64,000 bases of DNA, from the NCBI GenBank assembly GCA_003956705.1, contig QZCP01000007.1, positions 137,447 through 201,446 of the forward strand, written 5' to 3'. This stretch comes from Brevipalpus yothersi. Lineage: Eukaryota > Arthropoda > Arachnida > Trombidiformes > Tenuipalpidae. Position numbers and translations under genes: made by a program. The notes below the pieces were generated by a model that was given only the letters and a program-made list of their open reading frames with translations, searched no databases and was not told where the DNA came from. Positions 20,082 to 32,379 of the stretch are shown here, one piece after another (the stretch's first letter is position 1; each line of letters opens with the position of its first letter).

Positions 20082-20771
20082 ATGAACAATATTATTACCT
20101 TTGTTGTCTTCTTGTTAGCTTTATATGCTGGGAATTGCATCGCGGATTTTTGTGACCCTCAGAATTATGCTAAAACTGGGCCTCTTCTTCCATAACTTCA
20201 AGATGAGATCAATAAATGCCACTCGGTCAGTATATTTTCAGCATGAATGTACATGTATGTTTGTTCTGCTTGTGATACTGATTTTATTTTTATTCAATAG
20301 AAATATCCATGGGCCAAAGAATGTGACAAACACTCTGTTCCTCGGGATAAATTGTGAATTTTTCCAATCAAAATATGAGCTAAGTCTTATCGGTTTTCTC
20401 TTCCCCATGAACAGTGACCAAAAAAACTGCAAGAAGGTTAAGGAAATTCTCAAAAAATGGGTAAATTATTCAAACCATCGTTTTCAAGGTATATTATGCA
20501 ATTCCAAACTTCACAGGGGGACTGTTTCGTTTCACGTTCAAAGAAACTTGATTCGGACCAAAGAGGAGAGATGATGGTAAGGTTATAATTCACATCAGCG
20601 AACACAGTCAATTTTGACAGATTTTAATTGAATTTTTGTTTTCAATGCTGTTCCTCTCAGGATTGTGAACATGAAGTAATCGATGACATGGAGAGACGAA
20701 TAAAACAGTCAGGGGCAAGTTCCTCGTTCTTGAAAACCTTCAAAAAGCTATCAAGTGGCATGACAATGTAG
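20082..20771 (+). pseudogene. C6-6: tandem copy with a nonsense codon in exon 1
   Basis: Five family exons are recognisable: 20082-20225, 20301-20353, 20415-20460, 20517-20576, 20661-20771, all with good splice sites and phases. Codon 38 in exon 1 (20193-20195) is TAA where C6-5 has AAA, before most of the cysteines. The polyadenylation signal AATAAA present after C6-5 and C6-7 is AATTGA here (about 20872). Two independent losses make a pseudogene more likely than a base-calling error. The rest of the frame is still open, so inactivation is recent. Confidence 0.8.
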
Positions 20772-21564
20772 AAGAATTGTCTTTGATTCTCGTACACGAG
20801 GTCGTTCTCTCTGATGGCCTATGTCTTCATGTGTAAGCCATTGAGTGACTTTGGGCCAAATTAAACTGAAGAATTGAAAAACAGCAGTCCCTACACCTTG
20901 GAGTCTAGTTGATGTGCATTAAACAACATTGAAATTCTATTCTGATAATTTCTTGACCAAGAACTTATGTAGACGAATATGTGATCGAATCTTTTTGAAT
21001 GTTGGGTGAATTTCGAGAGAGGGAAGTCTCAATTCTGAAATTTTATTCCTATAGACGTGACAACAAAGTGATGAAAATCTTCATCTAGACTTGAGAAAAT
21101 CAAAAATTCCCCTCTTGCAGACGTGGCAATCAAACTATCAAAGCCTCATAATTAGAAACTTCTCTAGGCGAAAAATTTCTCTAACAGATTTGGTTTCATG
21201 AAAATTTCTTGGAAACTTTCGCTGTGTAGAACATGGTCATAAAAAATTATTCTATGCTTTCTCTGTACCCCCAGAGAAATTATTAGTTAAATAAAGAAAT
21301 GAAATTATTATTATTAATTTTAGCTAAAAGAAAAATTTTTTCCTCCGATCACAAAAACACCGGACGAATTTTTTTTATTTTGCTCAGTGGACACAAAAGT
21401 TCAATTGAATGAAATATTTAATCAGAGTCAGTGAAAAGTGTTATCAGTTCAATATTCCCTGCTCTGAACTGCGAATCAGCTTCTATTGGAGTGAAAACAA
21501 GCATTTGGAGATCCAATTGCTAGAAATCGTAAGTTTCATGAGAAATTATGGAAAAAAACTAGAT

Positions 21565-21612
21565 CATTTGATACAGCATAAACCTTTAAGTCACAGTGTA
21601 CCAGATTCAAGG
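21565..21612 (+). promoter_or_regulatory. Conserved upstream block of C6-7
   Basis: Contains CATTTGATACAGCATAAACC, then TTTAAGTCACAGTGTACCAG and ATTCAAGG, collinear with the blocks before the other family members, ~85-130 bases before the ATG. Confidence 0.5.
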
Positions 21613-21693
21613 CTATAATAATCAATACCAAAAGAAGAATATCGATCGGAAATTTCTTGGACTTGTGGCCTCATGAATAGAGAATAAATCACT

Positions 21694-22381
21694 ATGAACA
21701 ATATTATCACCTTTGTTGTCATATTGTCAGCTCTATTTGTTGTGAACTACAGCGAAGATTTCTGTAGTAGCCCGCGTTATATCAAAATTATAGGTTTTAT
21801 TCCACAACTTCAAGATCAGATCAAAAAATGCTTCTCGGTGAGTATGTTTCCAGCATGTATAGATGTTTATTCTCTTTGTAGAAATAATTTGTTTCTTATT
21901 CAATAGAAATATCCATGGGTCGAAGAATGTGCCAAACACTCTATCTCTCGGGATGAATTGTAAATTTCTCCAATCAAAATTCGAGCTAAGTCTTATCGGT
22001 TTCCATTTTCCCATGAACAGGGATGAGGAGCACTGCAAGAAGAATGAAGAAATATTTAAAAAATGGGTAATTTGTTCAAACTGTTATTTTCAAGATAAAT
22101 TATACTAGTTCAAACATTACAGGGTGATTGTTATGAGTCATTCGGAAGGAAAGTGGACAAAATAAAAGATGCAGAGGTGAAGGTAAGGCTACAGCTGACG
22201 TCAGTGAGCATACTCATACTCATTTGACAGATTTTTTAACGAATATTGGTTTTCGATGCTGTTTCCCCAGAAATGTATTGAAAAAGCATTCCAAGATACA
22301 GAAAAGAAAATGCAACAGATAGGAGCAAGTTCCCAGGTCTTCAAAACATTCAAAAAGCTATCAAGTGGCATGACAATGTAG
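21694..22381 (+). CDS. C6-7: small secreted six-cysteine protein, 137 residues
   Basis: Exons 21694-21837, 21907-21959, 22021-22066, 22123-22182, 22271-22381; total 414 coding bases, phases 0,2,0,0. Signal peptide MNNIITFVVILSALFVVNYS; mature pattern C-x21-C-x9-C-x14-C-x12-C-x18-C with W-x2-C. Last of the 1.6 kb tandem array; the AATAAA at 22464-22469 is intact. More diverged from C6-5 than C6-6 is in exons 2 and 4. Predicted secreted helical protein of unknown role. Confidence 0.82.
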
Positions 22382-24312
22382 AAGAATTGTCTCTGATTCT
22401 CTCTGATGGCCTATGTCTTCATGTGTGAGCCATTGAGTAACTTTGGGCCAAATTAAACTGAAGAATAAACAGACAACTGTCTCTACCTTGAGTCTAGTTG
22501 ATGTGCATCAAACAACATTGAAATTATATTCTGATCATTTTTTGACCTAAAACTTATGAAGGCGAATATGTGATCGAATTTTTCTGAATGTTGGGTTAAT
22601 TTTGAGAAAGGAGAGTTTCGATACTGAGATTAAGCTCCTACAGACATTGCAGCCAAACTATTGAAAATCTATCTCACTTGACAAAATCAAAGATATCCTC
22701 CTCGTAAGTGAAAAATGGAAAGTAGAATAAGATGCAAGGGTAATGGATTCAATTTTCCTGTTTGTTTCGAGCTCTTTCATGAAGTGGAAAAGCTCATACT
22801 TATCTGGAATGAAGCCTCCATCATCTTCTAGCTCATATACTTTCCCTGAATGAATCAACAAACCTCAGATGATGGTTGTCAAATTAGGAAACTACATATG
22901 AACTATCGGTCTTCCATTTTCAGCTAACGTTCTTACCCTTCAACATCTAAGTGATCGGTGGCTGTAAGACCTCAGCCTCATATTTCATGAGACAATCAGA
23001 TCTTATCATTTGAGGTTACTCAACGTCGACGTTCTTCCATACTAGTTCAGAAGTCTCAATCTCAATTCTATGAATCTTGGTTCAATGAATTTCTTCCATC
23101 CAGCATTCAAGTTTAATTCACTAGTCATTCGAATTTGTTATCCTTTGGAATTCTTATGCTACACATTCTTTGGCCTAGGACAATGCAAGACTTGTGAGTT
23201 CAACAAATTATTACCATCCTGGTATCAGAATGGAGGTAGCAATTTAGAACCTAAAAAATGTCTGATTAATTTTTCTCAAGTTAGGTAGAGTAGAAAATGT
23301 CCCGAGTTTTTCTACGATCAGTGTTTTTGGATTGAAAATTTTCACTCTTACTGTTTGTAGTCTAGAATGAAAGCCTAAAGATTTGAATATTTGAATTAAG
23401 TGTGTCCAGTATCTGGACGTCAACATTTTAAAAAGCTTTTTCATTCACAGAAGGAAGTACAGCGACTAAGATGTGGAGGATAAAATATGATCATCTAATA
23501 CTCTTTGAATCCAATTGCTCATACTCTGAGTTTTGAAAGGAACCACAAGAAAATATCAATTAATGGAACAAAACCCCCCAAACCACTGTTCAACAGATGC
23601 AAATTTGTACTTATCAGTATGGGAGGACTGGAACATAGAAGAATAGTTCCTGAAAATCTGCTTGATATGTTCATTGTTGCAGCCATTTCTTCCCATTATT
23701 GCTCAAACTAGAGCTAATTTACGCAGAAAAGTGATAAATTTCCTCAGTTATGAATAACAAATCTTCTGAGAGGATATATTGGACAGGCTGGAGATTGCGG
23801 TTCATTTGTTGAACATTTGTTTAACGTGGCTATCAATATAAAGAAGAAGAGTGCGAATTGAGAAGATTTGTATCGATAAATTTAAATCAAGATTATTTCC
23901 CATTTAGAATAAGTCTCTCTGAAGAACTTGATCATGATGAGCCTGATTCACTGTATTCTGCTCTGTTTAGTTATGAGTCATCAGATTGCCTAATGGGAGA
24001 CTGAATTTTTGAAACGCCTTGACGATATTATAATGCTGATGAGGTGACACGTTTGTTTCCATCCCTCCATCCCATGGCAACATATTCGGTTGCACATCTC
24101 CCGATCTGATATGGGAAGTCTCTTTCCCTTTGTTAACACTGATTACAACTGATTTTTCGACAATTGAACAACATTATAGTGTGATGAAGTATAGCAGCTT
24201 CATCATTAGCATTGCTCCGGGCTCATGAAAGCCCTGATTTTAATTAGCAGGATAATGGCACTAGTATCGCAACACGTAAAATTTCTTAATTACTTTCTTG
24301 CTAGATAGATAC
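22382..24312. other. Flank of the tandem array and unassigned sequence
   Basis: To ~22640 this matches the 3' flank of C6-5 and C6-6. A minus-strand frame at 22658-22831 (GKVYELEDDGGFIPDKYELF) follows an acceptor-like TTCATTCAG and could be a stray exon, but no partner exon was found. The stretch 23625-23750 repeats sequence near 12950-13060. A ~65-base segment at 24080-24140 resembles 26318-26380, possibly retroelement ends. Confidence 0.35.
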
Positions 24313-24656
24313 GTTGTTGCAAGGCCGAAATCCAACGATGAATTAATTAGTGCAGATCATTACCGTTTCCTCTTGCATCCTAACCAATGCAAGAGTTATT
24401 TTTATAGCCTTCGAGATGCTTCGATCGAAGCTTCTAGAAGCCTCAAAAATAGTATATAATGAGAGCTCTGATCAAAAGAAAAATCACTTGGATCTCAGAC
24501 TCTCACCGATAAGGTTAGTTGTCTGCTCGCAGGCTTGGCCAGTGATGGCTAGCTTACGAGCTTACTTTCTCTTTCTCTATCACTCTACTTTCACTTTACT
24601 TTACGAGTCACTGTTAGGTGCTAGGCTCTGCTAGAACAGTTCTACATATGTTAACA
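24313..24656 (+). promoter_or_regulatory. Heat-shock-element plus TATA segment, possible LTR
   Basis: Three alternating pentamers GAA-gc-TTC-ta-GAA at 24427-24439 make a consensus heat-shock element, and TATATAA follows at 24453-24459. The segment begins TGTTGC at 24313 and ends TGTTAACA near 24656, as an LTR might, but no second copy or target duplication was found. No convincing coding sequence follows. It is either a solo LTR with a stress-responsive promoter or a promoter of an unrecognised or lost gene. Confidence 0.35.
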
Positions 24657-26386
24657 TTATTAAATCATTCTACAATGAACTTATTTAACCTCCAATCAGG
24701 TCCCAGAAACGTTTCCTGCTTTAGTTTCATTCATACAGGTTCATTGACATTTATAATATCGGTTTAAGTCCTCATTCAGAGCGGGAGAGAGAGAAAGACT
24801 CTGTTATAGAAACTTTTCCTAGATATTAGTCATTACCTTCAATTATGCACATAGTTAGTGTAAGTAGATCTAATTCGATGAGACTCAATCGTTAGAGTAG
24901 CTAGAAACTCGATGAAAATGATTCCTTCAACTCAGAGTAGATTGAAGCGCACATCTTCGTCATGTCCGGATATGTCCGGGTTTCTTTTCTATTAGGATAG
25001 ATGTTCATAGAATTAGGTCCAGCTCTTGAATGATTAGCCCGAATTTGTGGAAACTTGGTCAGCATAGTGAAAAATGATATATCCTCAATATAGGATAGTT
25101 TCAATTAGATCGACCGAGTAGAACCTGAGAAAAACGAGAACAAAAAATAGACCTCATCCGACCTCATCCGAGTTTGAGTTATGATGCGAGTTGAGTTTTT
25201 CTATCCTTTTCTTCTCGGAATTTAATTCTAATAACGAGATAAACTAAAATAGCGATCTATTTATTTCTCAATAGTCAGGTGCATAGGTGCAGCATATCAC
25301 TATTAAGGTGCCATTAAATGAATGTGCATATGACATATCACACAGAAAGTTAGCATAGCCAGAGCAATCATGAAGAAACAGCATTCACTGTCGCAGTATC
25401 TCCGCAGGCTCATCTAAATCTGGATTGACTCCAGGAATTACGACTACCATAAGTCCTTGATTCTCATGAGCTACATTTTTCAAGACTCCAAATTCACCAA
25501 CAGGAGCTAAACATGTGATTGGATAACTGCTAATTGGTTTGACTAATTCAATCTCCAAATGTGATCCATTAATCAAATGCTCAGTTATGATTATTTGACA
25601 CCAAATTTCAGCTACACCTTAGTACTAAAATTTCCAAGAGAAGTATTCAGATTCAAAATATCATGCATTCTATTCACGAACTTAGGGCAGTTTCATTTAT
25701 CTATTCGATATATTTGTTCGCATCAGACTGCAAATACCAACAGACTATGCTCAAAATTCTATTGAAATATCAATTCAACAATATCAACAACTTGTCCATC
25801 CAGTGAATCATTCAACACTGTCTGGAAAATTTCTAGATCCTTCACTAGGTCACTATCAGATCAGTACAGATAATCGTCCGTTCCAACAAAACAAGTATTC
25901 TCTCTTGCCCTTACACTAGGCTTGAAACCAGAGTCTATGATAGACTAATAGATAAATATCATGATACCAGCTTACCGTTGTTTACATGGATTCAACACAG
26001 AGAATTTCACTTTTGATCCTTCTAGATGTTCAAGGCAGAAACAACCAGTAAGAACTTTGATTCACTCATTGCTCCACAATTTCAGACCAAGGTAACACAA
26101 ATTCACAACCTGAGGCGAACACCAGAATGCATACCGATTGGTAGCATTCAATAGAAAAACTCAACTGTTCACTTATTCACTTCGAGAGCGCGAACTTTGA
26201 TGCCCTTTATTTTGATACTTTGTATCCTTTTGATATAGATAGAGAGAGAATGTTTCGTTCTGCATGAGTAGAGATATTGATTATGAATTTAAATTGCTTG
26301 TTGTGTCTATTCGCTGACTCTATCCCATGGCAACATATTTGGCTGCATATACCAAACAGCATGAGGGAAATCTTCTTTTCAGTTAA
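24657..26386. other. Unassigned, probably degraded retroelement
   Basis: Minus-strand fragments at 25385-25576 and ~25750-25930 look like decayed coding sequence (open stretches with protein-like composition, interrupted by stops) but match no recognised domain. A decamer CGACCTCATC is duplicated at 25150-25171. No complete gene. Confidence 0.3.
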
Positions 26387-29300
26387 TTAGAACACCAATG
26401 ATGCCATCTCCCGAGGCGCCTCAGTGCGGTTCAGTATGCAAAGTGTGGTAAAAATCAAAACTGGGTCAGGAGCAAGAAGGGATTTTATCCCATTAAATGT
26501 CATATCTTGTTCTATGCCCCATCGAAACGGGGAGCCTTTTCGTGTCTCTCGTGAGAGGGGTTCAGCTATTTGTGAGAAGTTGGCAATGAATTTTCTGTAA
26601 TTCCCTGCTAATCCCGTCGTCAGTTCTCTTGGAGTTGGGAATTTTTGTACCGCTTCTATTTTGGCTGGATCCATTTGGATTTTTTCACTATCGACGATAT
26701 GTCCAAGGAACATCAGGCTCCTCACGGTCCACTTGCAATTCATTAGTTTCATATTGAGACCAGCGTTAGTGATTGCTCATAGAAAATGTCGAGGTCACTT
26801 AAGCAGTTCTCCAAAGGTTGACTCAAAAATTACCACGTCATGCAATCATACTGAGCATTCCTTGTATTTTAAGCCAGCGAGAGCGATATTCATCGTTCTG
26901 AAGAAGCTTGATCCTCCACTAACGGCTCCAGATGGCATTCTTCAAGAATTCGAATAACTCTTGAGAACAGATAAAAGCAAGCTTTTCACAGTCTTCGAAT
27001 TTTACTGGAATTTTTCGGTGACCTGAATTTAAATCAATTGCACAAAAATAACTTACACCTTTCAGAGGTGATAATAAATCGTCGATATTGGGTAGTGGAT
27101 AAACATCCTTCTTTGTTGCAGCATTCACTTTGGGGAGATCCAAACACATTCTTCTCTATCCTCAGGCTTCAGGACCAATTTTACTGGGCTTTCCCGAGGT
27201 GAATCCGATGGTTGAACCACTCCGAGCTGAACAATTTCCTCAATTTGCTTCCGGATACGTTCTTGATCAGAAGCTGAATAGTGGTATGGGGCTTTAATGA
27301 TTGGGCTGCTATCTCCAGTCTTGATACCATGCATTCCAATCTTACTACAGCCTTACCTTCACTGGTTATAGTGAAACTTTTCTTGAATTCTTTGAGCAAA
27401 CTCTCCATTTGGACTCTTTCATTTTGATTGATTTTTGGTAGGTCCAGTTCATCAATAGCATGAATACCTCCTTTTTCTACTGAAGGTTGATTAGGTGTAT
27501 CATTTTCCAGTGCATCTCTGGGAACATCAGACACGGATTGTAAATGAGTGCAGTAGTTATTGGATTCCTTTGAATGATATTCGGCTCGACATTCTCACCG
27601 CAACCAAAATCAGAGTAGGCCAGTCCTGAATCCTCAGCTAAGAACGGTCCCATTGAGCTCTTCATGATACTATTCATTGTACGATAAGTGCAATCACTCC
27701 AATTATTATGAGGATTCATTTTTGAGGAAATCTTGTGAACGGCTCCTGGACCATGTACGATAAAATCACTGCAATCTACCGAGATTTTAGCTGCACGTTT
27801 GAAATTTATTCCTAGCAAACAATCGAATCCATTGGTTTTCGCTACCAACAATTCAACCCAAATTGGCTTTGAGGTGGCATCGATTTTCACCTGTGATCTT
27901 ACCTAGCCAAATATTGTCAGTTTCTCACCACTCACGGCTCTCATTCTTCCTCAATTGTAAGGCATCACACTCATCCCTACTGAAACTAATTTGGGTGAGA
28001 TTGCTGAAACTGATGAGCTGGTATCAATTAGGCTCTGTACTTGTGTCCCATGCATAAACCCGTCTACAAATATCAACGTTTTAGGTACCGTCTCCTTCTC
28101 TGACAGTAACCTGACATTATGGGAATGGTTTGTTGGAGCAGTTGTACTGAATGGCCGTCATTGAGTAGGTGCTCGTCGTCGACATACTGAATTTGGATCA
28201 AAATAATGAGGCTTAGTGGTTTGCTGATTTTCTGGCCCATGATTCGAAGTAGTTTGATTTGGATGACCACTATTGGTTCTCGGTCCATTCGTATCGAAAC
28301 TCCTGTCCAATTGATCTTAAAAATGATGGTTGCTCACATCGATATAAACATCGCAATCTCTTGCAAAATGACCGAAGCGATGGCGGTGATAACACTCTGC
28401 CTGTTGTGTTGATCAATCATCTCTAGTGGTGTTCATGATTCGTCGATTATTTCGATTGTTATCACTGATTTTCAATGATTATGGGAGTTCAGTGATTTTG
28501 TTAAACAATTTGGATATTGATGATTCACTCTTTTTACTGCTTTGTATTCCCCTCAAATCTCTTGGCATGTTCAAGGGACTCTGAAATTGTTCTTGGTTCA
28601 AAATTATTGACGGCTGACTTGATTTTTGGCTTGAAGCTTTTGAATAAATGCTGTATTATCTCTGTTTCACTCATGTTCGGGTTTACCCGTGAAGATGAGT
28701 ATCTTTTCTCATAAACATAGGCGCTGACAGGTTCATCAAGCTATTGGACGTAAGTACGCAATTGTTCGCTCAGATGATTCCCATACCTGGAGGAGAGGGA
28801 GGCTGCCTTCAGTTTTTCTTTGAACTCTTCCCAAGTATGAGCGATGTTTCCAATTTTCTTCTTAGCTCCAAGCACAAACCACCCATGAGCTGTGTCAGAA
28901 CACAGTCAATGATTCCATGAGTAGATAAACTAGGATAAATCGTGTTGATTGTTTCGATCAACCGGAATATTGAAAGGTTGAGCTTTTCACTTTTGTTTTT
29001 GTATTTGAGATAAATGATTGCACAGACATCAATAATAGGTTTGTGTTTGTATCGCTTAAATGAAGAACGAATTGCCTTTTCATTCATTCTGATCTCGTCT
29101 AAATTTACTCCACGTTCAAGAATGTATATTGCAGTCAGAGTTTGATGTGTCTTTCCGGCCTCTTGTTCTTCAATAGGGCTGAAAGTTTGATCCTGTTGTA
29201 CATTCTCTTGGCTGTATCTCCCAAATACTCCAAGAAAGGGAGGAAAACTCGATCATCTTCCCCAAGTTCGTCGAAAAATACTTCCAACTGTCGTTAGGAG

Positions 29301-29884
29301 TTATCCTCAAACATATGAATAGCTTTTGGAATTCAGCCCCTGGACATGATAACTTCGATCAGATGTTCACAGAGTTTGAAACAACCCTTAAATTGATTGT
29401 CTGGCACCCCTCATCGTTATTGTCTCTCTATGAAGAAAACGGGTGAATAGAGGGTTTGAAATTCATGATAATTGTATTTTTCTCTCGATTTGAGTTCTTG
29501 GTATTCAAATTTAACCTGTTCATAAATTGCAAACGCTAGGGAAATGAGAACACGTTTTCTAATGTATTCACTGTCATTCTTTAAGATGAACAGAAGTAGC
29601 CTGGGATCTCCCATCGATATTTTCTCATCTTAGGGATCTCTTTCATCGATTTTGATCCTTAATATCACACCTTGCCCTTCCAAATCAGGCTCAAAAAGTT
29701 CATTTTCATTGTCCCCCTGATTGAATTCATATTTCAAGATCGTTGAATCGAAATATTCCTTGAATATTGGCTTAAGCCACTTCAATATTCCTTTCCCATC
29801 TCTAAGAGCATTTTGAGAGATTTCACATGTATCATTCAATGTCACATTTGAGTCGAGGCACTTCTTATCAATGGAATAAAACAA
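26387..29884 (-). pseudogene. Decayed Ty3/gypsy retrotransposon
   Basis: On the minus strand, from high to low coordinate: Gag-like pieces (29884-28809), a protease-like region (FDCLLGINF near 27810), then reverse transcriptase pieces in changing frames: the region before the palm (ASDQERIRKQIEEIV near 27270), KVNAATKKDVYPLPNID near 27110, FLGHIVDSEKIQ near 26700, LAGNYRKFIANFSQ near 26580, and the start of RNase H (GASGDGIIGVL) near 26400. The catalytic YLDD box near 26840 reads stop-L-H-D (TGA at 26846-26848). No integrase is readable. Many frameshifts and stops mark an old, inactive copy, unrelated in detail to the intact element at 2686. Confidence 0.8.
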
Positions 29885-31564
29885 TTGGAAAATTTACAAC
29901 TTGCACCTTTGATCACTTAACTTACCCTTTTAGAAGTTTTGAAACTCATTTTGTACCTCTCCATCATTCATAGCCAGAGAGTTACAGGAAAACTACAAAG
30001 ATATAATCAATTAAAGGAGCACTTCTCAAAATTTGCGAAATAATCATGATAGATGAGAAGATAAGTAGGAATAAACAAGCAGAGAAGCCCGTTCGAAAAC
30101 GGGCACATGAGGACAGATAACTTCTAATTTTTTCATAGATTCCCTTAGGATCTCTCTCTCTCTCTCTCTACCACATTCCCTCTTATTCTTTTTGATGGAG
30201 ACAGTTCTCTTTCTCGATTCACTTTGCCTTCGTTTTGATGTCTTACCCCTTTTCCTCACCTCCTCACAAGCTCAGTCGAAAAGTGAAAAATTATTATAAG
30301 TAGGAATAAATATAACCTGAGGTGAGATTCAATGGATTCAACTTTGAGAAAAGATTCACACTCTTCATTTGCAATGAATTTCTCGGACTCTTTTTCTCTT
30401 CCCTTCAAGATGAGAGCAGCTTCATCAAAAAACTCCTTATCATGCCTCAGTGCATGTTCACAGGGCTTAGGATGCGATGTTCAGGAGCGACATAACAATT
30501 CATGGAATTTGCTCGAAGACTGGACCTCACTCGAGCAACTCTTCATTTCAGAAAATCAAATACCTCATCTGAAAAATTATCCCACACTGTCAGCAATCAA
30601 GTGGATCTATGGTCCTGCTCCGACTGAAGTGTAGATGATAGTCTAATCCATAATGATGGTTCTACATGCCATGGAAATTTTGCTGTTATTTTTTCTTCTT
30701 ATTTCATTTTCGCCAACAGTTCTCTCAATTGCTTCACATTTTAAGACATAGTGCTGAATGATTCTAGCTGTCCTCAAATGAACCGCATTTCAGATTGATG
30801 ATAATTATTGCAGTTCAAAATGATGAAATATGAGAGTAAAATATTCATACTTTGCATTGATTATAGCTGATCGAATAATAAGCAAATCAGTCTGGAAGAA
30901 TGAGCTATTGCTGACAGGTGAGAAGACATACTTCAAACCTAGGCAGTTTTTGGCCTGAGAAGTCCAAAATATTCATCAAAGTGATCTATAGCTGATGTAC
31001 TCTCAGAATATATAGTTTTTATTAAACCAGACAGGGTTCAAAAACGCACCCTTTCTTGATATGTCCTTCCAAAAAGTTTGAGGTAGAATTTTTTTGTCTT
31101 TCTATCACATGGCTATCAGTTTTTGATACATGGAACTTTGCGATTAATCGACTTCAATTGGATTGGGAGAGAATTTAAGTCTCCTCCAGTAATCAAGATA
31201 ATATTCTCAAGAGAATATTCCACTCGCTATAGAAGATTCCATAATTTATTGGTTTCGTCAAATCGAGACAAAGATTCTCAATGCTTTGATTGCCAGATCT
31301 GTAGGGAATAGATCTCACAATTGAGCTTCTTCTCTTTCATAATTCAATTATCATCTGTGAAGACTTGATCACATATTCGTCTACATTACTTCTTGCCCAA
31401 TAAATTATCTGAATAAGATGTGGATATGATTCGATGTACGTCAACAGGACTCAGAGAGTGGAGACAGTTGGTTGTCAATTCTTCAGTTTACCTTTTCTTA
31501 AAATTTCTCAATGATTTATTTATGAAGCATAGAGACCATCAGTGAAAATGGCCGGGAGATTCTC
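29885..31564. other. Unassigned
   Basis: A short (CT)n tract sits at about 30151-30168. A 100-codon plus-strand frame at 30332-30634 has no recognised similarity. The segment 31330-31560 resembles the downstream flank of C6-4 (16190-16430), so it is the duplicated 3' flank of C6-8. Confidence 0.35.
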
Positions 31565-32232
31565 CTACATCGACTGATGACTTGATAGCTTTTTGAACAC
31601 TCTGGGAATCTGGAAATTTGCCCCAATCCGTTCTAATTTCTCTCTCGTTTTCAAAAATATTTGACCAGCACATTCCTGTGGTAAACAGCATCGAAAATTC
31701 GTATTCTTCTGTTGGAATGGGAAATTTTTGCCAGCGCTGGTTATGATCTTACCCTCTCTTCTTCTCTTATCAGTTCCTCTCCATTCAGGTCTAAACAGTA
31801 CATCTGTAATGTACGAAGTTGTGTAGCTTATCATGAAAATAATAGATTGAATAGTTTACCCATTTGGAATAAATATCCTCAATCTTCTTGCAGTTTTTTT
31901 CCTCCCTGCCAGTAGAAAAAAAAATTCATGAAAGATTGCCAAAAAGAGGTGTATGGAAAATTCACGGTTCAATTCCAGAAACTCTGTATTTTGTACATCT
32001 TTTGGCCCATTTACTTTTCTATTGAATAGGAATCAAATTATTTTTAGGGAACAGGACTAATATCTATTCACGCTCAAATTATACTCACTGAGAAGCATTT
32101 ATTGACACCTTCTTGAAGTTGTGGAAGTGAAATGATGATTTTGTCGACCCTTGGGTGGCTACAAAATTCTTCTCCGCAATATTCAGCATATAAAGATGAG
32201 AAGAAGACGATGAAGAGGACAATATTGCTCAT
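31565..32232 (-). CDS. C6-8: small secreted six-cysteine protein, 134 residues
   Basis: Minus-strand exons 32089-32232, 31966-32018, 31860-31905, 31753-31803, 31565-31675 with family phases. Signal peptide MSNIVLFIVFFSSLYAEYC; mature pattern C-x21-C-x9-C-x14-C-x12-C-x15-C. Exon 2 ends GIEP, sharing the shifted donor of C6-4, and the two genes have matching 5' and 3' flanks, so this is a dispersed duplicate of that locus. All splice sites and the stop are intact. Predicted extracellular, function unknown. Confidence 0.8.
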
Positions 32233-32330
32233 AGCCTTTGGATTATTTTCTGTTCATAGAAAACCACAAGTTCTAGAAATCATTGCAACGAGTTATCGAT
32301 GTTCTCCTCCTTTTCATAGCAATCAGTACA

Positions 32331-32379
32331 ACCTTGAATCTAGTGTAGTGTAACTTTGAAGTTCTGGTGGTATCGAATG
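32331..32379 (-). promoter_or_regulatory. Conserved upstream block of C6-8
   Basis: Minus-strand reading gives ATTCGATACC, AACTTCAAAGTTACA and CTAGATTCAAGG, ~100-150 bases before the ATG, matching 17228-17275 closely and the plus-strand blocks more loosely. Confidence 0.5.

Noticed and set aside
22658..22831. Acidic minus-strand frame as a gene
   Set aside because: An acceptor-like site is present, but no partner exon, start or homologue was recognised.
24350..24634. 94-codon plus-strand frame across the HSE/TATA segment
   Set aside because: It spans the putative promoter itself, has no recognised similarity and no supported start.
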